NCBI GenBank assembly: GCA_025056455.1
Contig: JANWVY010000007.1
Span: forward strand, 1-64,000
Direction: 5' to 3'
From: Bryobacteraceae bacterium
Lineage (GTDB): Bacteria > Acidobacteriota > Terriglobia > Bryobacterales > Bryobacteraceae
DNA: 64,000 bases
Positions 1 through 8,180 of this stretch are shown piece after piece (the first letter of the stretch is position 1; each line of letters begins with the position of its first letter). Below the pieces are notes generated by a model. That model did not search any database, was not told where the DNA came from, and saw nothing but the letters and a program-made list of their open reading frames with translations. The translations under genes and the position numbers were made by a program.

Positions 1-499
1 GGGGCGCATCGAGCGAGGGGTGATCAAGGTTGGGGATGAGTGTGAGATTGTAGGGTTCCGGCCGACGCGGAAGACGGTGGTGACTGGGGTGGAGATGTTC
101 AAGAAGCTGCTGGATGAGGGGCAGGCGGGAGACAACGTGGGGTTGCTGCTGAGAGGGATTGACAAGGACGAGGTAGAGCGGGGGCAGGTGATCGCCAAGC
201 CGGGGTCGATTACGCCGCACAAGAAGTTCCGCGGCGAGGTGTACGTGCTGACGAAGGAAGAAGGGGGCCGGCACACGCCGTTTTTCAAGGGATATCGGCC
301 GCAGTTTTATTTTCGGACGACAGACGTGACGGGGGTAGCGCTGTTGCCGGAAGGGACGGAGATGGTGATGCCGGGGGACAATGTGAACCTGACGGTGGAG
401 CTGATCACGCCGGTGGCCATGGACAAGGGGTTGCGGTTTGCTATCCGCGAAGGCGGACGCACGGTTGGTGCCGGTACGGTGACTGAAATCCTCGAATAG
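1..499 (+). CDS. tuf: Elongation factor Tu, C-terminal part (5' end outside window)
   Basis: EF-Tu delivers aminoacyl-tRNA to the ribosome as a GTPase. The frame is open from base 2, so the gene begins before the window; only domains 2 and 3 are present and the GTP-binding domain is missing. The start reads [13 protein letters not shown], a hallmark of domain 2, and the end ([13 protein letters not shown]) is the typical EF-Tu C-terminus. It is followed by tRNA-Trp, secE, nusG and rplK, the classical bacterial order. Most glycine codons in this fragment are GGG and valine is mostly GTG, unlike the GGC/GGA-rich genes just downstream; the bias fades in the last 50 bases or so. Confidence 0.97.
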   Translation, partial: GRIERGVIKVGDECEIVGFRPTRKTVVTGVEMFKKLLDEGQAGDNVGLLLRGIDKDEVERGQVIAKPGSITPHKKFRGEVYVLTKEEGGRHTPFFKGYRPQFYFRTTDVTGVALLPEGTEMVMPGDNVNLTVELITPVAMDKGLRFAIREGGRTVGAGTVTEILE

Positions 500-605
500 C
501 TGAGTGGCCGGCCTAGGTCCAGCTTGGGAATGGCCCTTGGGGGCTTACTCGCTTCCCTAGGCGGCACTTCCAAACCGGTCCATGGCGGCACGAGATGTTT
601 CAAGA

Positions 606-611
606 TACAAT
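606..611 (+). promoter_or_regulatory. Possible -10 box ahead of tRNA-Trp
   Basis: The hexamer TACAAT differs from the sigma-70 -10 consensus at one position and lies 18 bases before the mature 5' end of tRNA-Trp, as expected for a tRNA promoter. No convincing -35 box is seen 17 bases upstream, so the call rests on one element and its position. Confidence 0.3.
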
Positions 612-629
612 GGCAGGTTAGGAGTTCCT

Positions 630-704
630 AGGGGCGTAGGTTTAACGGTAGACCAGCGGTCTCCAAAACCGCCTGTGGGGGTTCGAATCCCTCCGCCCCT
701 GCCA
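630..704 (+). tRNA. tRNA-Trp (anticodon CCA)
   Basis: A complete cloverleaf can be read directly. The acceptor stem AGGGGCG pairs with CGCCCCT. The anticodon arm GCGGT-CTCCAAA-ACCGC carries anticodon CCA at 663-665. The T arm contains GGTTCGAATCC, and the 3' CCA end is encoded (702-704). Its place between tuf and secE is the usual site for tRNA-Trp in many bacteria and supports the assignment. Confidence 0.97.
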
Positions 705-787
705 CCTCCCGGTTCGACATTCCGTCAAGAGCCCAAATCTCGACAGATCGTCCATCTCGGCAGTGCGAGTGGTGAAAAGTGGTGGGT

Positions 788-1039
788 ATGCAAGGCGAAA
801 CTTCAATTGAAACGGTATCGCTTGGCCGGCGGATCAGTTCCTGGCCCCAGCGCGTCAAGGATTACTACGAAGATCTGAAAGCTGAAATGCGTCGCGTAAC
901 TTGGCCCAGTTGGAAGCAAGTACGCGCCACCACCACCGTTGTCATTATTTCTGTGTTTGCTTTTTCGGCCTATTTCTTCGTTGTAGATCTATTGATCACA
1001 CGGTTGATTACCAAGATTTTCGACACGTTCGCAAAATAG
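788..1039 (+). CDS. secE: Preprotein translocase subunit SecE
   Basis: SecE is the small essential membrane subunit of the SecYEG channel. The protein is about 83 residues: a soluble N-terminal helix with the conserved stretch [20 protein letters not shown], then one transmembrane helix ([20 protein letters not shown]). This is the short single-span form found outside enteric bacteria. The ATG at 788 is preferred; a GTG at 779 is also possible and no strong ribosome binding site decides between them. nusG starts 10 bases after the stop, so the two are almost certainly cotranscribed. Confidence 0.95.
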   Translation: MQGETSIETVSLGRRISSWPQRVKDYYEDLKAEMRRVTWPSWKQVRATTTVVIISVFAFSAYFFVVDLLITRLITKIFDTFAK

Positions 1040-1049
1040 GCGGTGTGAC

Positions 1050-1712
1050 ATGTCTGAAGACACGAATGTTGTGCGCGAAGAAACCCGTGACGCTGCTGCC
1101 AGCGGCAGCAGCGAACGCACCGCAGAACCAGATACGGCCCCTGAGAGTTCCTCTCTACCCCCCGTGGAAGCGTTTGAGGATCCCACAAAACGCTGGTACA
1201 TCATCCATAGCTACTCCGGATTCGAGCAGAAAGTTGCCGAATCCATTCGCAGCCGAGCCGAGGCTTTTGGCTTTGCCCACAAGATTGGGCAGATTCTCAT
1301 TCCAACCGAAGAAGTGGTGGAATTACGCAATGGCAAAAAAGTGACGAGCCGCCGCCTTCTGTATCCCGGCTACGTCCTCGTGCAGATGGAAATGGATGAT
1401 CAACTCTGGCACGAAATTAAAAATACTCCCCGGGTGACGGGATTTGTTGGCGGAGGCAATACCCCCGTTCCGCTCAGCCCGGAGGAAGTCCGTGCAGTGC
1501 TCTACCGGCAAGCATCCTCGGCTGAGCGTCCCAAGCCCAAACTTACTTTCGAAAAAGGAGAAACGGTCCGCATCATCGATGGCCCCTTTTCCAACTTTTC
1601 GGGCAAAGTGGACGAGGTCAATGCGGACCGAAATACCTTGCGAGTTCTCGTTACCATTTTCGGCCGCGCGACACCGGTCGAGCTGGAATTTCTCCAAGTG
1701 GAAAAGATTTAA
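1050..1712 (+). CDS. nusG: Transcription termination/antitermination protein NusG
   Basis: NusG binds RNA polymerase and couples it to Rho or the ribosome. The 220-residue protein has an NGN domain from about residue 48 ([20 protein letters not shown]) and a C-terminal KOW domain from about residue 165 ([20 protein letters not shown]). The first 47 residues are an acidic, Ser/Glu-rich extension absent from E. coli NusG but common in other phyla. It lies between secE and rplK, its standard neighbours, with about 22 bases to rplK. Confidence 0.97.
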   Translation: MSEDTNVVREETRDAAASGSSERTAEPDTAPESSSLPPVEAFEDPTKRWYIIHSYSGFEQKVAESIRSRAEAFGFAHKIGQILIPTEEVVELRNGKKVTSRRLLYPGYVLVQMEMDDQLWHEIKNTPRVTGFVGGGNTPVPLSPEEVRAVLYRQASSAERPKPKLTFEKGETVRIIDGPFSNFSGKVDEVNADRNTLRVLVTIFGRATPVELEFLQVEKI

Positions 1713-1734
1713 ACTTACTGGTTAAAGGTGTTTC

Positions 1735-2166
1735 ATGGCGAAGAAAGTTACTGGTCAGGTAAAGTTACAAATCCCTGCTGGAAAGGCGACTCCTGCGCCT
1801 CCTGTGGGCACCGCACTCGGGCCCCAAGGCGTGAATATCATGGAGTTTTGTAAAGCCTTTAATGCCAAAACTTCTGGCAAAGAGAATGAAGGCTTGATCA
1901 TTCCTGTGGTCATCACCATTTACTCTGACCGCACCTTCACCTTCGTCACCAAAACCCCACCCGTGCCCGTCCTCATTAAGCGCGCTGTGAATCTCGCCAA
2001 GGGTTCCTCCGAGCCAAACAAGAATAAAGTTGGCAAGATCACGATGAAGCAGATCGAGGAAATTGCAAAAATCAAGATGCCCGATCTGAATTGTTTCACC
2101 CTCGAGGCAGCCATTAACTGCGTGAAGGGAACGTGCGTGAGCATGGGCGTGGATGTGGTCGGTTAG
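1735..2166 (+). CDS. rplK: 50S ribosomal protein L11
   Basis: L11 is part of the GTPase-associated centre with 23S rRNA. The 143-residue protein is full length and ordinary: the N-terminal domain has the conserved [20 protein letters not shown] loop and the C-terminal domain ends in [10 protein letters not shown]. The gene normally heads an rplK-rplA pair whose mRNA is the target of L1 autoregulation. Here rplA does not follow; the next gene is a TetR-family regulator 111 bases on. Confidence 0.98.
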   Translation: MAKKVTGQVKLQIPAGKATPAPPVGTALGPQGVNIMEFCKAFNAKTSGKENEGLIIPVVITIYSDRTFTFVTKTPPVPVLIKRAVNLAKGSSEPNKNKVGKITMKQIEEIAKIKMPDLNCFTLEAAINCVKGTCVSMGVDVVG

Positions 2167-2277
2167 CTCGCCTTGCACAATTTGACTTCCGCAATTTCGA
2201 GCTGTTTGCCCGCCTCCTTTTCCCCGCATTGACGGCGCCCGAGTCGGTTCGCTAACCTGCCGGATAGCGAGACGGAA

Positions 2278-2955
2278 ATGGGCATTGCCGAGCGTCGAGC
2301 CCGCGAGAAAGAAGAGCTTCGCTCAAAAATCCTTGAAGCTGCGGGACAACTTTTTGTTGAACAAGGCTTCCAGAACGTCTCCCTCCGTAAGATTGCAGAC
2401 CGGATCGAGTATTCCCCTGCAACGATTTATCTTTACTTTCGCGATAAGGCGGAGTTACTCAATACGCTCTGCGGGGAGACTTTCTCGCAACTGCTCGCGG
2501 CTTTGCTCGAACTTGAGAAGGCGGATGCGGACCCATTATCGAAGCTCCGTGCCGGGCTCCGGTTCTATATCGATTTCGGGCTCCAGCACCCCAATCACTA
2601 TCTGCTAACGTTCTGCACACCGCACCATCACTGCCGCCAGCTAGAAAAGACCCCGGAGTTCGAACAAACAAACCGCACGGCGCTGGAAACTTTTGATTGT
2701 CTCCGGCGCTCCCTTCAACACTGCCGCCAGGTTGGCCTGCTCGAGTTCGAAGATCTCGAACTGACGGCGCAAACGGTCTGGATGTTCATTCACGGAACTG
2801 TATCGCTGCTGATCCTAAATTCCGGCGATCCACATTTTCCTTGGTGCGAGAAAGAACAGTTGATTGAAAACAGCTTGGACCTAGTTCTGGCCAGCTTGAA
2901 ATGCGGAGCTCGCACCGGGACGACCAAACAGCAGCACCCAGTTGCTCATTGGTGA
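2278..2955 (+). CDS. TetR/AcrR family transcriptional regulator
   Basis: This is a 225-residue TetR-type repressor. The N-terminal HTH domain is clear: KILEAAGQLFVEQGFQNVSL, then RKIADRIEYSPATIYLYFRD. The C-terminal ligand domain (about residues 85-200) is helical and resembles the TetR_C_11/WHG type. The ligand cannot be read from the sequence. The gene sits alone after rplK on the same strand and converges with the PIG-L gene. TetR proteins usually control themselves and a neighbour, but no obvious efflux gene or operator is adjacent. It occupies the place where rplA is expected. Confidence 0.9.
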   Translation: MGIAERRAREKEELRSKILEAAGQLFVEQGFQNVSLRKIADRIEYSPATIYLYFRDKAELLNTLCGETFSQLLAALLELEKADADPLSKLRAGLRFYIDFGLQHPNHYLLTFCTPHHHCRQLEKTPEFEQTNRTALETFDCLRRSLQHCRQVGLLEFEDLELTAQTVWMFIHGTVSLLILNSGDPHFPWCEKEQLIENSLDLVLASLKCGARTGTTKQQHPVAHW

Positions 2956-2972
2956 AGAGGTTCGCTCAAAGG

Positions 2973-2988
2973 GCCGCGGGTCCGCGGC
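2973..2988. terminator. GC-rich inverted repeat between convergent genes
   Basis: GCCGCGG-GT-CCGCGGC is a perfect 7-base inverted repeat located between the end of the TetR gene (+) and the end of the PIG-L gene (-). It could act as a two-way terminator hairpin, although no U-rich tract follows on either strand. Confidence 0.3.
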
Positions 2989-3039
2989 GCCAAAAGCGGC
3001 GAGCGGTTTTGTCGACGGGGAAGGCTTCGCGCCATGAAA

Positions 3040-3051
3040 CCGTTATAACGG
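3040..3051. repeat. Perfect 12-base palindrome over a stop codon
   Basis: CCGTTATAACGG is a perfect palindrome overlapping the TAA stop (3043-3045) of the PIG-L gene. It lies in the same convergent gap as the inverted repeat at 2973-2988. It may help terminate transcription or be chance; its position at the gene end argues against an operator role. Confidence 0.3.
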
Positions 3052-4044
3052 CTGGGAGTACTTTTGAATGTATTCTTCCTCCAGCGAATCGTCCGGGCCG
3101 ATGTAGTGAAAGTACTCGGCAAACTCCACTCCGTAGGCTTGTCCGCGCGCGCGATCCCGGGACAAAGCGAAGTATTTCGTATACTGACGGTTGGCTGTAT
3201 CGTTATCATCCCCTAACAGCGCTAGCCGCTTGCCCTCGCGGGCCAGGCGCTCGCGCAAGGCTGCGCCCCGGTTGCCAGCAGGACCTTGAGTGACGTTGGC
3301 GAGGTTGGCCCAGACCTTCTGATCCATGTATTTTGAGATATCCACCACCCGGTTTACCAGCTGCGGCCCCCGAGCGAAATAATATTTGCGGGTCACTGCA
3401 TGAGGCTTCAGGCCGGCGCGAAAATGTTCCGGATAATCCCACTGGCTCCCGGCCATCCAGCAGGCGGATTCCACTGCCTTGGCTGCGACGTAGTGATCGG
3501 GATTCTCTTCGTATAGCGCAGAAGGATCGTAGGTCAGCACCGTGTCAACCCGCAGCAACCGAAACAGGAAAATTAAGCGCGCGCGAATTTCGACCGTGGG
3601 CCAGGCATCAAAATTGTGGTTCGGATAGTTCAAAAACAACGCATCTTGGCAACCAAGCCGCTTGGCCACTTCAAGCGTATCTTTCTCATTCTTCCAAACG
3701 ATCTCGCCATAGGAGGAACCCGCACCCGCCATCGAATCATCCGACAGCGTGATGAGATATCCGGTGTACCCCTCGTCAATAAGCTTGAGAACCGTGCCGC
3801 CGGCGAAGATCGCGATATCGTCACAGTGCGGCTGAATGGCAGCTAGCACTTTACCCTGATATGGCTTTCCAGTAACGGGGCGTTCCACGGTGACCTCCAT
3901 TTGGTAGGAAGTGCTTCCCGTTCCACCCGACCTCCCTTCTCGTGCAGGAGGTAACGGCGCGCGGGGGCCTTGCTGGGCGAGAGCTCCCGCTGCGCTGGCA
4001 GTCATCAACAGAAAGCCTCGTCGGCTAAAGAGAATTCTGTCCAT
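3043..4044 (-). CDS. Exported PIG-L (LmbE-like) family deacetylase
   Basis: This 333-residue protein belongs to the PIG-L/LmbE zinc-dependent N-acetylglucosaminyl deacetylase superfamily. A twin-arginine type signal is present (SRRGFLLMTASAAGALA). The zinc motif appears as QPHCDD near residue 93 (the family has PHPDD or PHxDD), and a second conserved block (YEENPDHYVAAKAVESA) supplies the further histidine. It probably acts in the periplasm on a sugar amide or similar substrate, which cannot be read from the sequence. Such Tat-exported LmbE-like enzymes are common in Solibacter-type genomes. Confidence 0.88.
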   Translation of the reverse strand: MDRILFSRRGFLLMTASAAGALAQQGPRAPLPPAREGRSGGTGSTSYQMEVTVERPVTGKPYQGKVLAAIQPHCDDIAIFAGGTVLKLIDEGYTGYLITLSDDSMAGAGSSYGEIVWKNEKDTLEVAKRLGCQDALFLNYPNHNFDAWPTVEIRARLIFLFRLLRVDTVLTYDPSALYEENPDHYVAAKAVESACWMAGSQWDYPEHFRAGLKPHAVTRKYYFARGPQLVNRVVDISKYMDQKVWANLANVTQGPAGNRGAALRERLAREGKRLALLGDDNDTANRQYTKYFALSRDRARGQAYGVEFAEYFHYIGPDDSLEEEYIQKYSQPL

Positions 4045-4183
4045 GCGCCCGATTCTACCCAGGCCCAGACCAAGTTTTCATCCAGGACGCCTCCACCTCG
4101 CTGCGGATTCTTGAGGGGGCGAGCTGGTAACCCCGATCTGGCCTGGGCGAACGGCTTGAGTCAGACGGCCAGGATGGCACGGC

Positions 4184-5179
4184 TTAGAAGGAAACGCCGA
4201 AGCTGCTCACCAAGCCGTAGTCATTACGCTGGACGGCCTGCGGCGGCCGGCTGTCGAAGCGGTTGAACCAGCGCAGGTTGTAATTCATCCGCCCCACCAC
4301 AGGCATGGTGATTCCGCCATCTAGAGTCATTCGCACGCGACCAGTGTCAATGAGATTGGGGAAAACGGAGAGCCTGGTTGTCAGCGCCACCCGGCCAAGC
4401 TGCATGCGGTCTAAGCTGAAGCCCGCAAGCGCTTCTCCGGTAGTATTGGAGCGGTCAAAGAAGGCCTCATAAACATAGGTGCTGCCGCCAAGCAGGGACA
4501 GTTGTCGCTGTGTGCTCCGCAACAGTTTAAACCCCACGCCGCCTCCCAGATTGCTTCGTAAGTTGAGTCGCTGGCGTTCGTCCGCTTCGAGGTTGGCCAG
4601 GGAGAAGGCGAAAGAACGGCTGCTGAGAGAATAATCTCCTCGAAGTTGGCCCGTGTGTCGATTGACGCTGCTGTCTGCGACGGTGGTGAAGAGGCTGGCC
4701 ATATCACCTTGAAGCTGCCAGTTCCGCTCGATGTAGCGAGCCTTAAAACCTAACGAGTAGGTGTTCGACTCGGCGTTGCCCCGCGTGATGCTGTATCCGA
4801 CGTCCGTACTGCCGCTAAATTTGCTGAGCAGCGCTTCTCGCGTTTCCGGCTTAGGTCCAATTTTTACAATAGCTACGGGGCTGAGCACGGCCTGGTCTGT
4901 GGTTCCAGTAACCTCTATGCCAGCGGCGCCGGGCCGGATTTTGCCAATGAGCCGGCGACCCGTGTCTGTTTCCACAAGCAGCTCTTTGTCACCAACGACC
5001 TGCTCCACCATTCTCCAATCAATCTGGATCGTGCCGGCGTACGTGGTCCTGAGGTGGAGCTTTTGGTCCTCGAGTTTGAGGATCTGGCCCGTAAGGCGGT
5101 CCGAATTGCGCAGAATAACGGTGTCTGCCTTGCCCGCGTGAGCAAGCGCTAGAAAGACTAGGATAAGGCTCCGCGCCAT
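4184..5179 (-). CDS. DUF481 family outer-membrane beta-barrel protein
   Basis: This 331-residue protein has a signal peptide (MARSLILVFLALAHAGKAD), an N-terminal module of about 100 residues (DTVILRNSDRLTGQILKLED), and a C-terminal DUF481-type barrel. The barrel is rich in alternating strands and ends in phenylalanine (LVSSFGVSF), the usual BAM recognition signal. The DUF481 family is of unknown function; members are salt-induced or general outer-membrane proteins. The neighbouring genes on the same strand are separated by about 100-140 bases and may be independent units. Confidence 0.85.
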   Translation of the reverse strand: MARSLILVFLALAHAGKADTVILRNSDRLTGQILKLEDQKLHLRTTYAGTIQIDWRMVEQVVGDKELLVETDTGRRLIGKIRPGAAGIEVTGTTDQAVLSPVAIVKIGPKPETREALLSKFSGSTDVGYSITRGNAESNTYSLGFKARYIERNWQLQGDMASLFTTVADSSVNRHTGQLRGDYSLSSRSFAFSLANLEADERQRLNLRSNLGGGVGFKLLRSTQRQLSLLGGSTYVYEAFFDRSNTTGEALAGFSLDRMQLGRVALTTRLSVFPNLIDTGRVRMTLDGGITMPVVGRMNYNLRWFNRFDSRPPQAVQRNDYGLVSSFGVSF

Positions 5180-5275
5180 GTTTCCATTGTAAGAACAGCG
5201 GGGCGCCGAAGTCCGGATTGTTCCGCGTCTGGCGAGCCTTGCGTTTAGCTGGAAAGATCGCGCCGTGGATCTGCG

Positions 5276-7348
5276 CTATCGCACCGGGAGCATCACCGTG
5301 TTTGAGCTCGACGTCCCAACCCGGATCTGCAAAGGATGTAAGCCGGCAGCTAGACCAGCAGGAACTCGAATGGCAACGATATACGAGCCGGGTAAACCGG
5401 GAGCCGCGCCCGCCCCGAGTACGGTGGCCGACCGTGCCCCGACGGTTGCTGTCACCGCCTGCGGGACGAAGAATAAGCCATCGTCTGGAATACTCACGCC
5501 GGTTTGAAGGGGGGGCATGGTTTGGCCGAGACCGGTGGCCCAGACAGCAAGTACGTCCTCCGCAGTTGCCGGGTTGTCCAGTGTGATGAAGACGAAATCC
5601 GCGACCCGAATGGCTTGCGCAATCTGCTGATCGAGGCGGTAAAGTGCCGGTGCCACAGGGGCCACCTCCACGTTGAAACCAGCGCTGGAACCCGCGGGAT
5701 TGGTTACCACCACGGGTCTTGTGCCTGGCGTGACCTCAAATGGCACCTGTGCATCAATCCGGCCCTCCGACACCATGAGCAAGGGGGCCGGTCTTCCTCC
5801 AATGTTCACTTCGACCCCGTTTAGCGACAAGGGTAAACGCAAGCCCGGCATAGAAAACGTATCTGTAGGGACATGGGCGAAGCGTTCGCCAAAAAGTGAG
5901 ATCAATCCGCCGGGAGCTACATTCCGCTGGCCAGGATCTACAACGATGCTCAGTGCATCTCCAACAGCCGGCGGCCGGGGGAATGCTTCCCCAACCTGAG
6001 CGCGCAGCACGCCCCCAGGGTGAGCCGTTGAATGGAGATTTACATAATGTTGCTCTGGCCGAGCCACTAGAGAGTTCAAGGTGGTGATGCCAACCGGAGT
6101 GCTGACGTTGACCTGTCGATAAATGTTGCCAAACCCGCTATCGCTCACAACGGGTGTGGCCGAAGTCATGCCGCTATCAATGGTTACCGGACCATTTTGC
6201 CCAGCCACCTGGTTGTGCACGTGAAGACCAATGAACGTTGAGGCGCCAGGCAGGCGGTAATTGATATCGAAAGTCACCCGAGCAATTTGAATTTCGCCAT
6301 CGTCGCCGCGAAGCGACTGCACCACGACATTGGAGGGCCCGCTACCTTCCAAATTCACCGGCGGCACTTCGTTGCGTGGAGACAGCTCCATCTGAAAGCG
6401 CATCTCATCCGTACGTCGAAGCTGGCTCCGAACGAGCCCACCAGGGGCTTCGGTGGTATGTAAGTTGACGTAATAACTCTCCGGATCGATGAACAGTCCA
6501 TTCACTGTCTCTGCCTGGGCCGGGCGTGATAAATCAACTTCCACCGAATAAAGCAAGCGTCCGCGCGCAGTTGGGGGCGTAGCAAGGCTCGTCAAACCGC
6601 TATTGATCGTGACGGGGCCGTTCACCCCGCGCGGACCCGCATGGACATGCAGGCCGGTCAAGGTGGTTGGGTTCGGGAAGACATAGTCAACGTCAAAGAT
6701 CACCAAAGCGGAATCCATCTTGCCGTTTGAATCGACAGTTCGCATCACGGTGATGGCTCCTACGCCCGAAGCATCAGAAGTGAGGATCGGGGGTACTTCA
6801 TTGCGCGGCGACATGGCTCCTAGCAGCGTGATGATTTGTGGTCGCTGCAGTTGCGCACGCAGAACTCCTCCCGGGTGGGCCGTGGTATGCAAATTCACAT
6901 AGTAGGCAGAGGGGTCCTCGAGCATGCCTTGCAGTGTCGCCAATCCGTTTCCATCGCCCGGAAATACTTGCGCCTGCCGCTCAATGGTTCCCCGGCCGGA
7001 AGGGTCTTCCAAGTTCCCAGCGGCACCCCCAATTCCTGCGTTGATCGTCACCGGGCCGTTCTCGCCGGCTCTCCCCCGATGAATGTGCAAGCCTGTAAAG
7101 CTGGCTGCACCTGGCAGGGAATAGCTCACGATGAAATCCACTGAACCGGAAATGATTTCCCCCGAGGCGTTGCGGACAACGTGCGCCCGGATGGTGGCCG
7201 TGCCGGTAGCATTGATATTGACAGGAGGCACTTCGTTGGCCGGAGACAAGATTGCGCGGAAGAAGACGGTCTCTGTCCGCTGGCCCAACAACAGCAGCGG
7301 AAACACACTGAGAAAGCAGACTAGCCTCGTAAGCACGAAAACCCCCAC
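5276..7348 (-). CDS. Secreted protein with three CHRD domains and a Solibacter-type C-terminal domain
   Basis: This 690-residue protein starts with a GTG codon and a signal peptide (LTRLVCFLSVFPLLLLG). Three consecutive CHRD domains occupy about residues 25-165, 170-315 and 320-460. Each begins with a SPxNEVPP motif, carries a GLHVHxGxxGxNGPVTI-type block, and ends with YYVNLHTTxHPGGxLRxQL. The last 210 residues or so (from VDPGQRNVAPGGLISLFGER) match the pattern of TIGR03437, a domain described from Solibacter. CHRD is an extracellular domain first described in chordin. A cell-surface or extracellular binding role is inferred; no enzyme motif is seen. Confidence 0.88.
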   Translation of the reverse strand: MGVFVLTRLVCFLSVFPLLLLGQRTETVFFRAILSPANEVPPVNINATGTATIRAHVVRNASGEIISGSVDFIVSYSLPGAASFTGLHIHRGRAGENGPVTINAGIGGAAGNLEDPSGRGTIERQAQVFPGDGNGLATLQGMLEDPSAYYVNLHTTAHPGGVLRAQLQRPQIITLLGAMSPRNEVPPILTSDASGVGAITVMRTVDSNGKMDSALVIFDVDYVFPNPTTLTGLHVHAGPRGVNGPVTINSGLTSLATPPTARGRLLYSVEVDLSRPAQAETVNGLFIDPESYYVNLHTTEAPGGLVRSQLRRTDEMRFQMELSPRNEVPPVNLEGSGPSNVVVQSLRGDDGEIQIARVTFDINYRLPGASTFIGLHVHNQVAGQNGPVTIDSGMTSATPVVSDSGFGNIYRQVNVSTPVGITTLNSLVARPEQHYVNLHSTAHPGGVLRAQVGEAFPRPPAVGDALSIVVDPGQRNVAPGGLISLFGERFAHVPTDTFSMPGLRLPLSLNGVEVNIGGRPAPLLMVSEGRIDAQVPFEVTPGTRPVVVTNPAGSSAGFNVEVAPVAPALYRLDQQIAQAIRVADFVFITLDNPATAEDVLAVWATGLGQTMPPLQTGVSIPDDGLFFVPQAVTATVGARSATVLGAGAAPGLPGSYIVAIRVPAGLAAGLHPLQIRVGTSSSNTVMLPVR

Positions 7349-7401
7349 CGCCGTTTCTACACCCTTTCGTCTTTTTGCGCAAGCGACTGTAAAGCTAAGA
7401 T

Positions 7402-8133
7402 TTACAGAAGCAAACTCCGCAGCTCTGCAACTTGCTTTTCAAGTTCGGCCAGTCGAGTTCGCAAATCTGCTGTCTCGGTTTCAAGCCGCTCTAGGCGCTC
7501 TTGCTGGGAATCTGGGGCCGGATGGGCTGCGGAAGGCAAAGAGACCGTCTTTGTGCAGTGGACGGCTTCTCGCTCGACTGGGCCGCCCAGCAAATGCATA
7601 GAACGGGCTTCCTTCTGTCCTGGCATCCGCGCGAGGCGCACCACAAGTGGTTGAGGCCGGCGCTGAGCCAGCCGTTCCAGCACAGCCTCTACCTCAGTAG
7701 CATCGGCAAACTCATGGATGCGGTTGGTGCGTTCCCTGAGCTCGCTGGTTGTTTGCGGCCCGCGCAGCATCATGACGCACAGCAGGGCGAGTTCGGAGAC
7801 CCTCAGTTCCGCTTTTTCGCTGAACAGTTCGCGGTATTTCGGGACACGGTGCTCCGGCCCCACAATGCGTTCGACAAGTCCCTTAGCTTGCAAGGACTCG
7901 AGCGTCCGCAAAACGGTTTCTTCATCGTAGGCGACCACGGGGTCGCGGCTGGTTTTCTGGTTACAAGCGGTCATGACGCCGTTGAGTGACATCGGGTAAA
8001 CGTCTGGCGTTAGGTATTGCTTTTCCATGAGGCAGCCAAGTACGCGCAGCTCTTCCGCCGTTAACTCCGGTAAAAGGAAAGATTCAGAGGAACGGTCAGG
8101 TTGGCTTACTCCTCCGAAAAATACGGATCGCAT
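7402..8133 (-). CDS. YceH family (DUF480/UPF0502) protein
   Basis: This 243-residue protein is recognised by its YceH N-terminal winged-helix block (LTAEELRVLGCLMEKQYLTP, then DVYPMSLNGVMTACNQKTSR) and a second winged-helix region (LSELALLCVMMLRGPQTTSE). The last 40 residues form a predicted coiled coil (ERLETETADLRTRLAELEKQ). YceH function is unsettled; the fold suggests DNA binding or protein scaffolding. It lies 47 bases downstream of the MFS gene on the same strand and may be cotranscribed. Confidence 0.9.
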   Translation of the reverse strand: MRSVFFGGVSQPDRSSESFLLPELTAEELRVLGCLMEKQYLTPDVYPMSLNGVMTACNQKTSRDPVVAYDEETVLRTLESLQAKGLVERIVGPEHRVPKYRELFSEKAELRVSELALLCVMMLRGPQTTSELRERTNRIHEFADATEVEAVLERLAQRRPQPLVVRLARMPGQKEARSMHLLGGPVEREAVHCTKTVSLPSAAHPAPDSQQERLERLETETADLRTRLAELEKQVAELRSLLL

Positions 8134-8180
8134 CGCTACAAGAGTAGCAAGCTGCTAGGGCCGTGCACGGTACGCCGATG

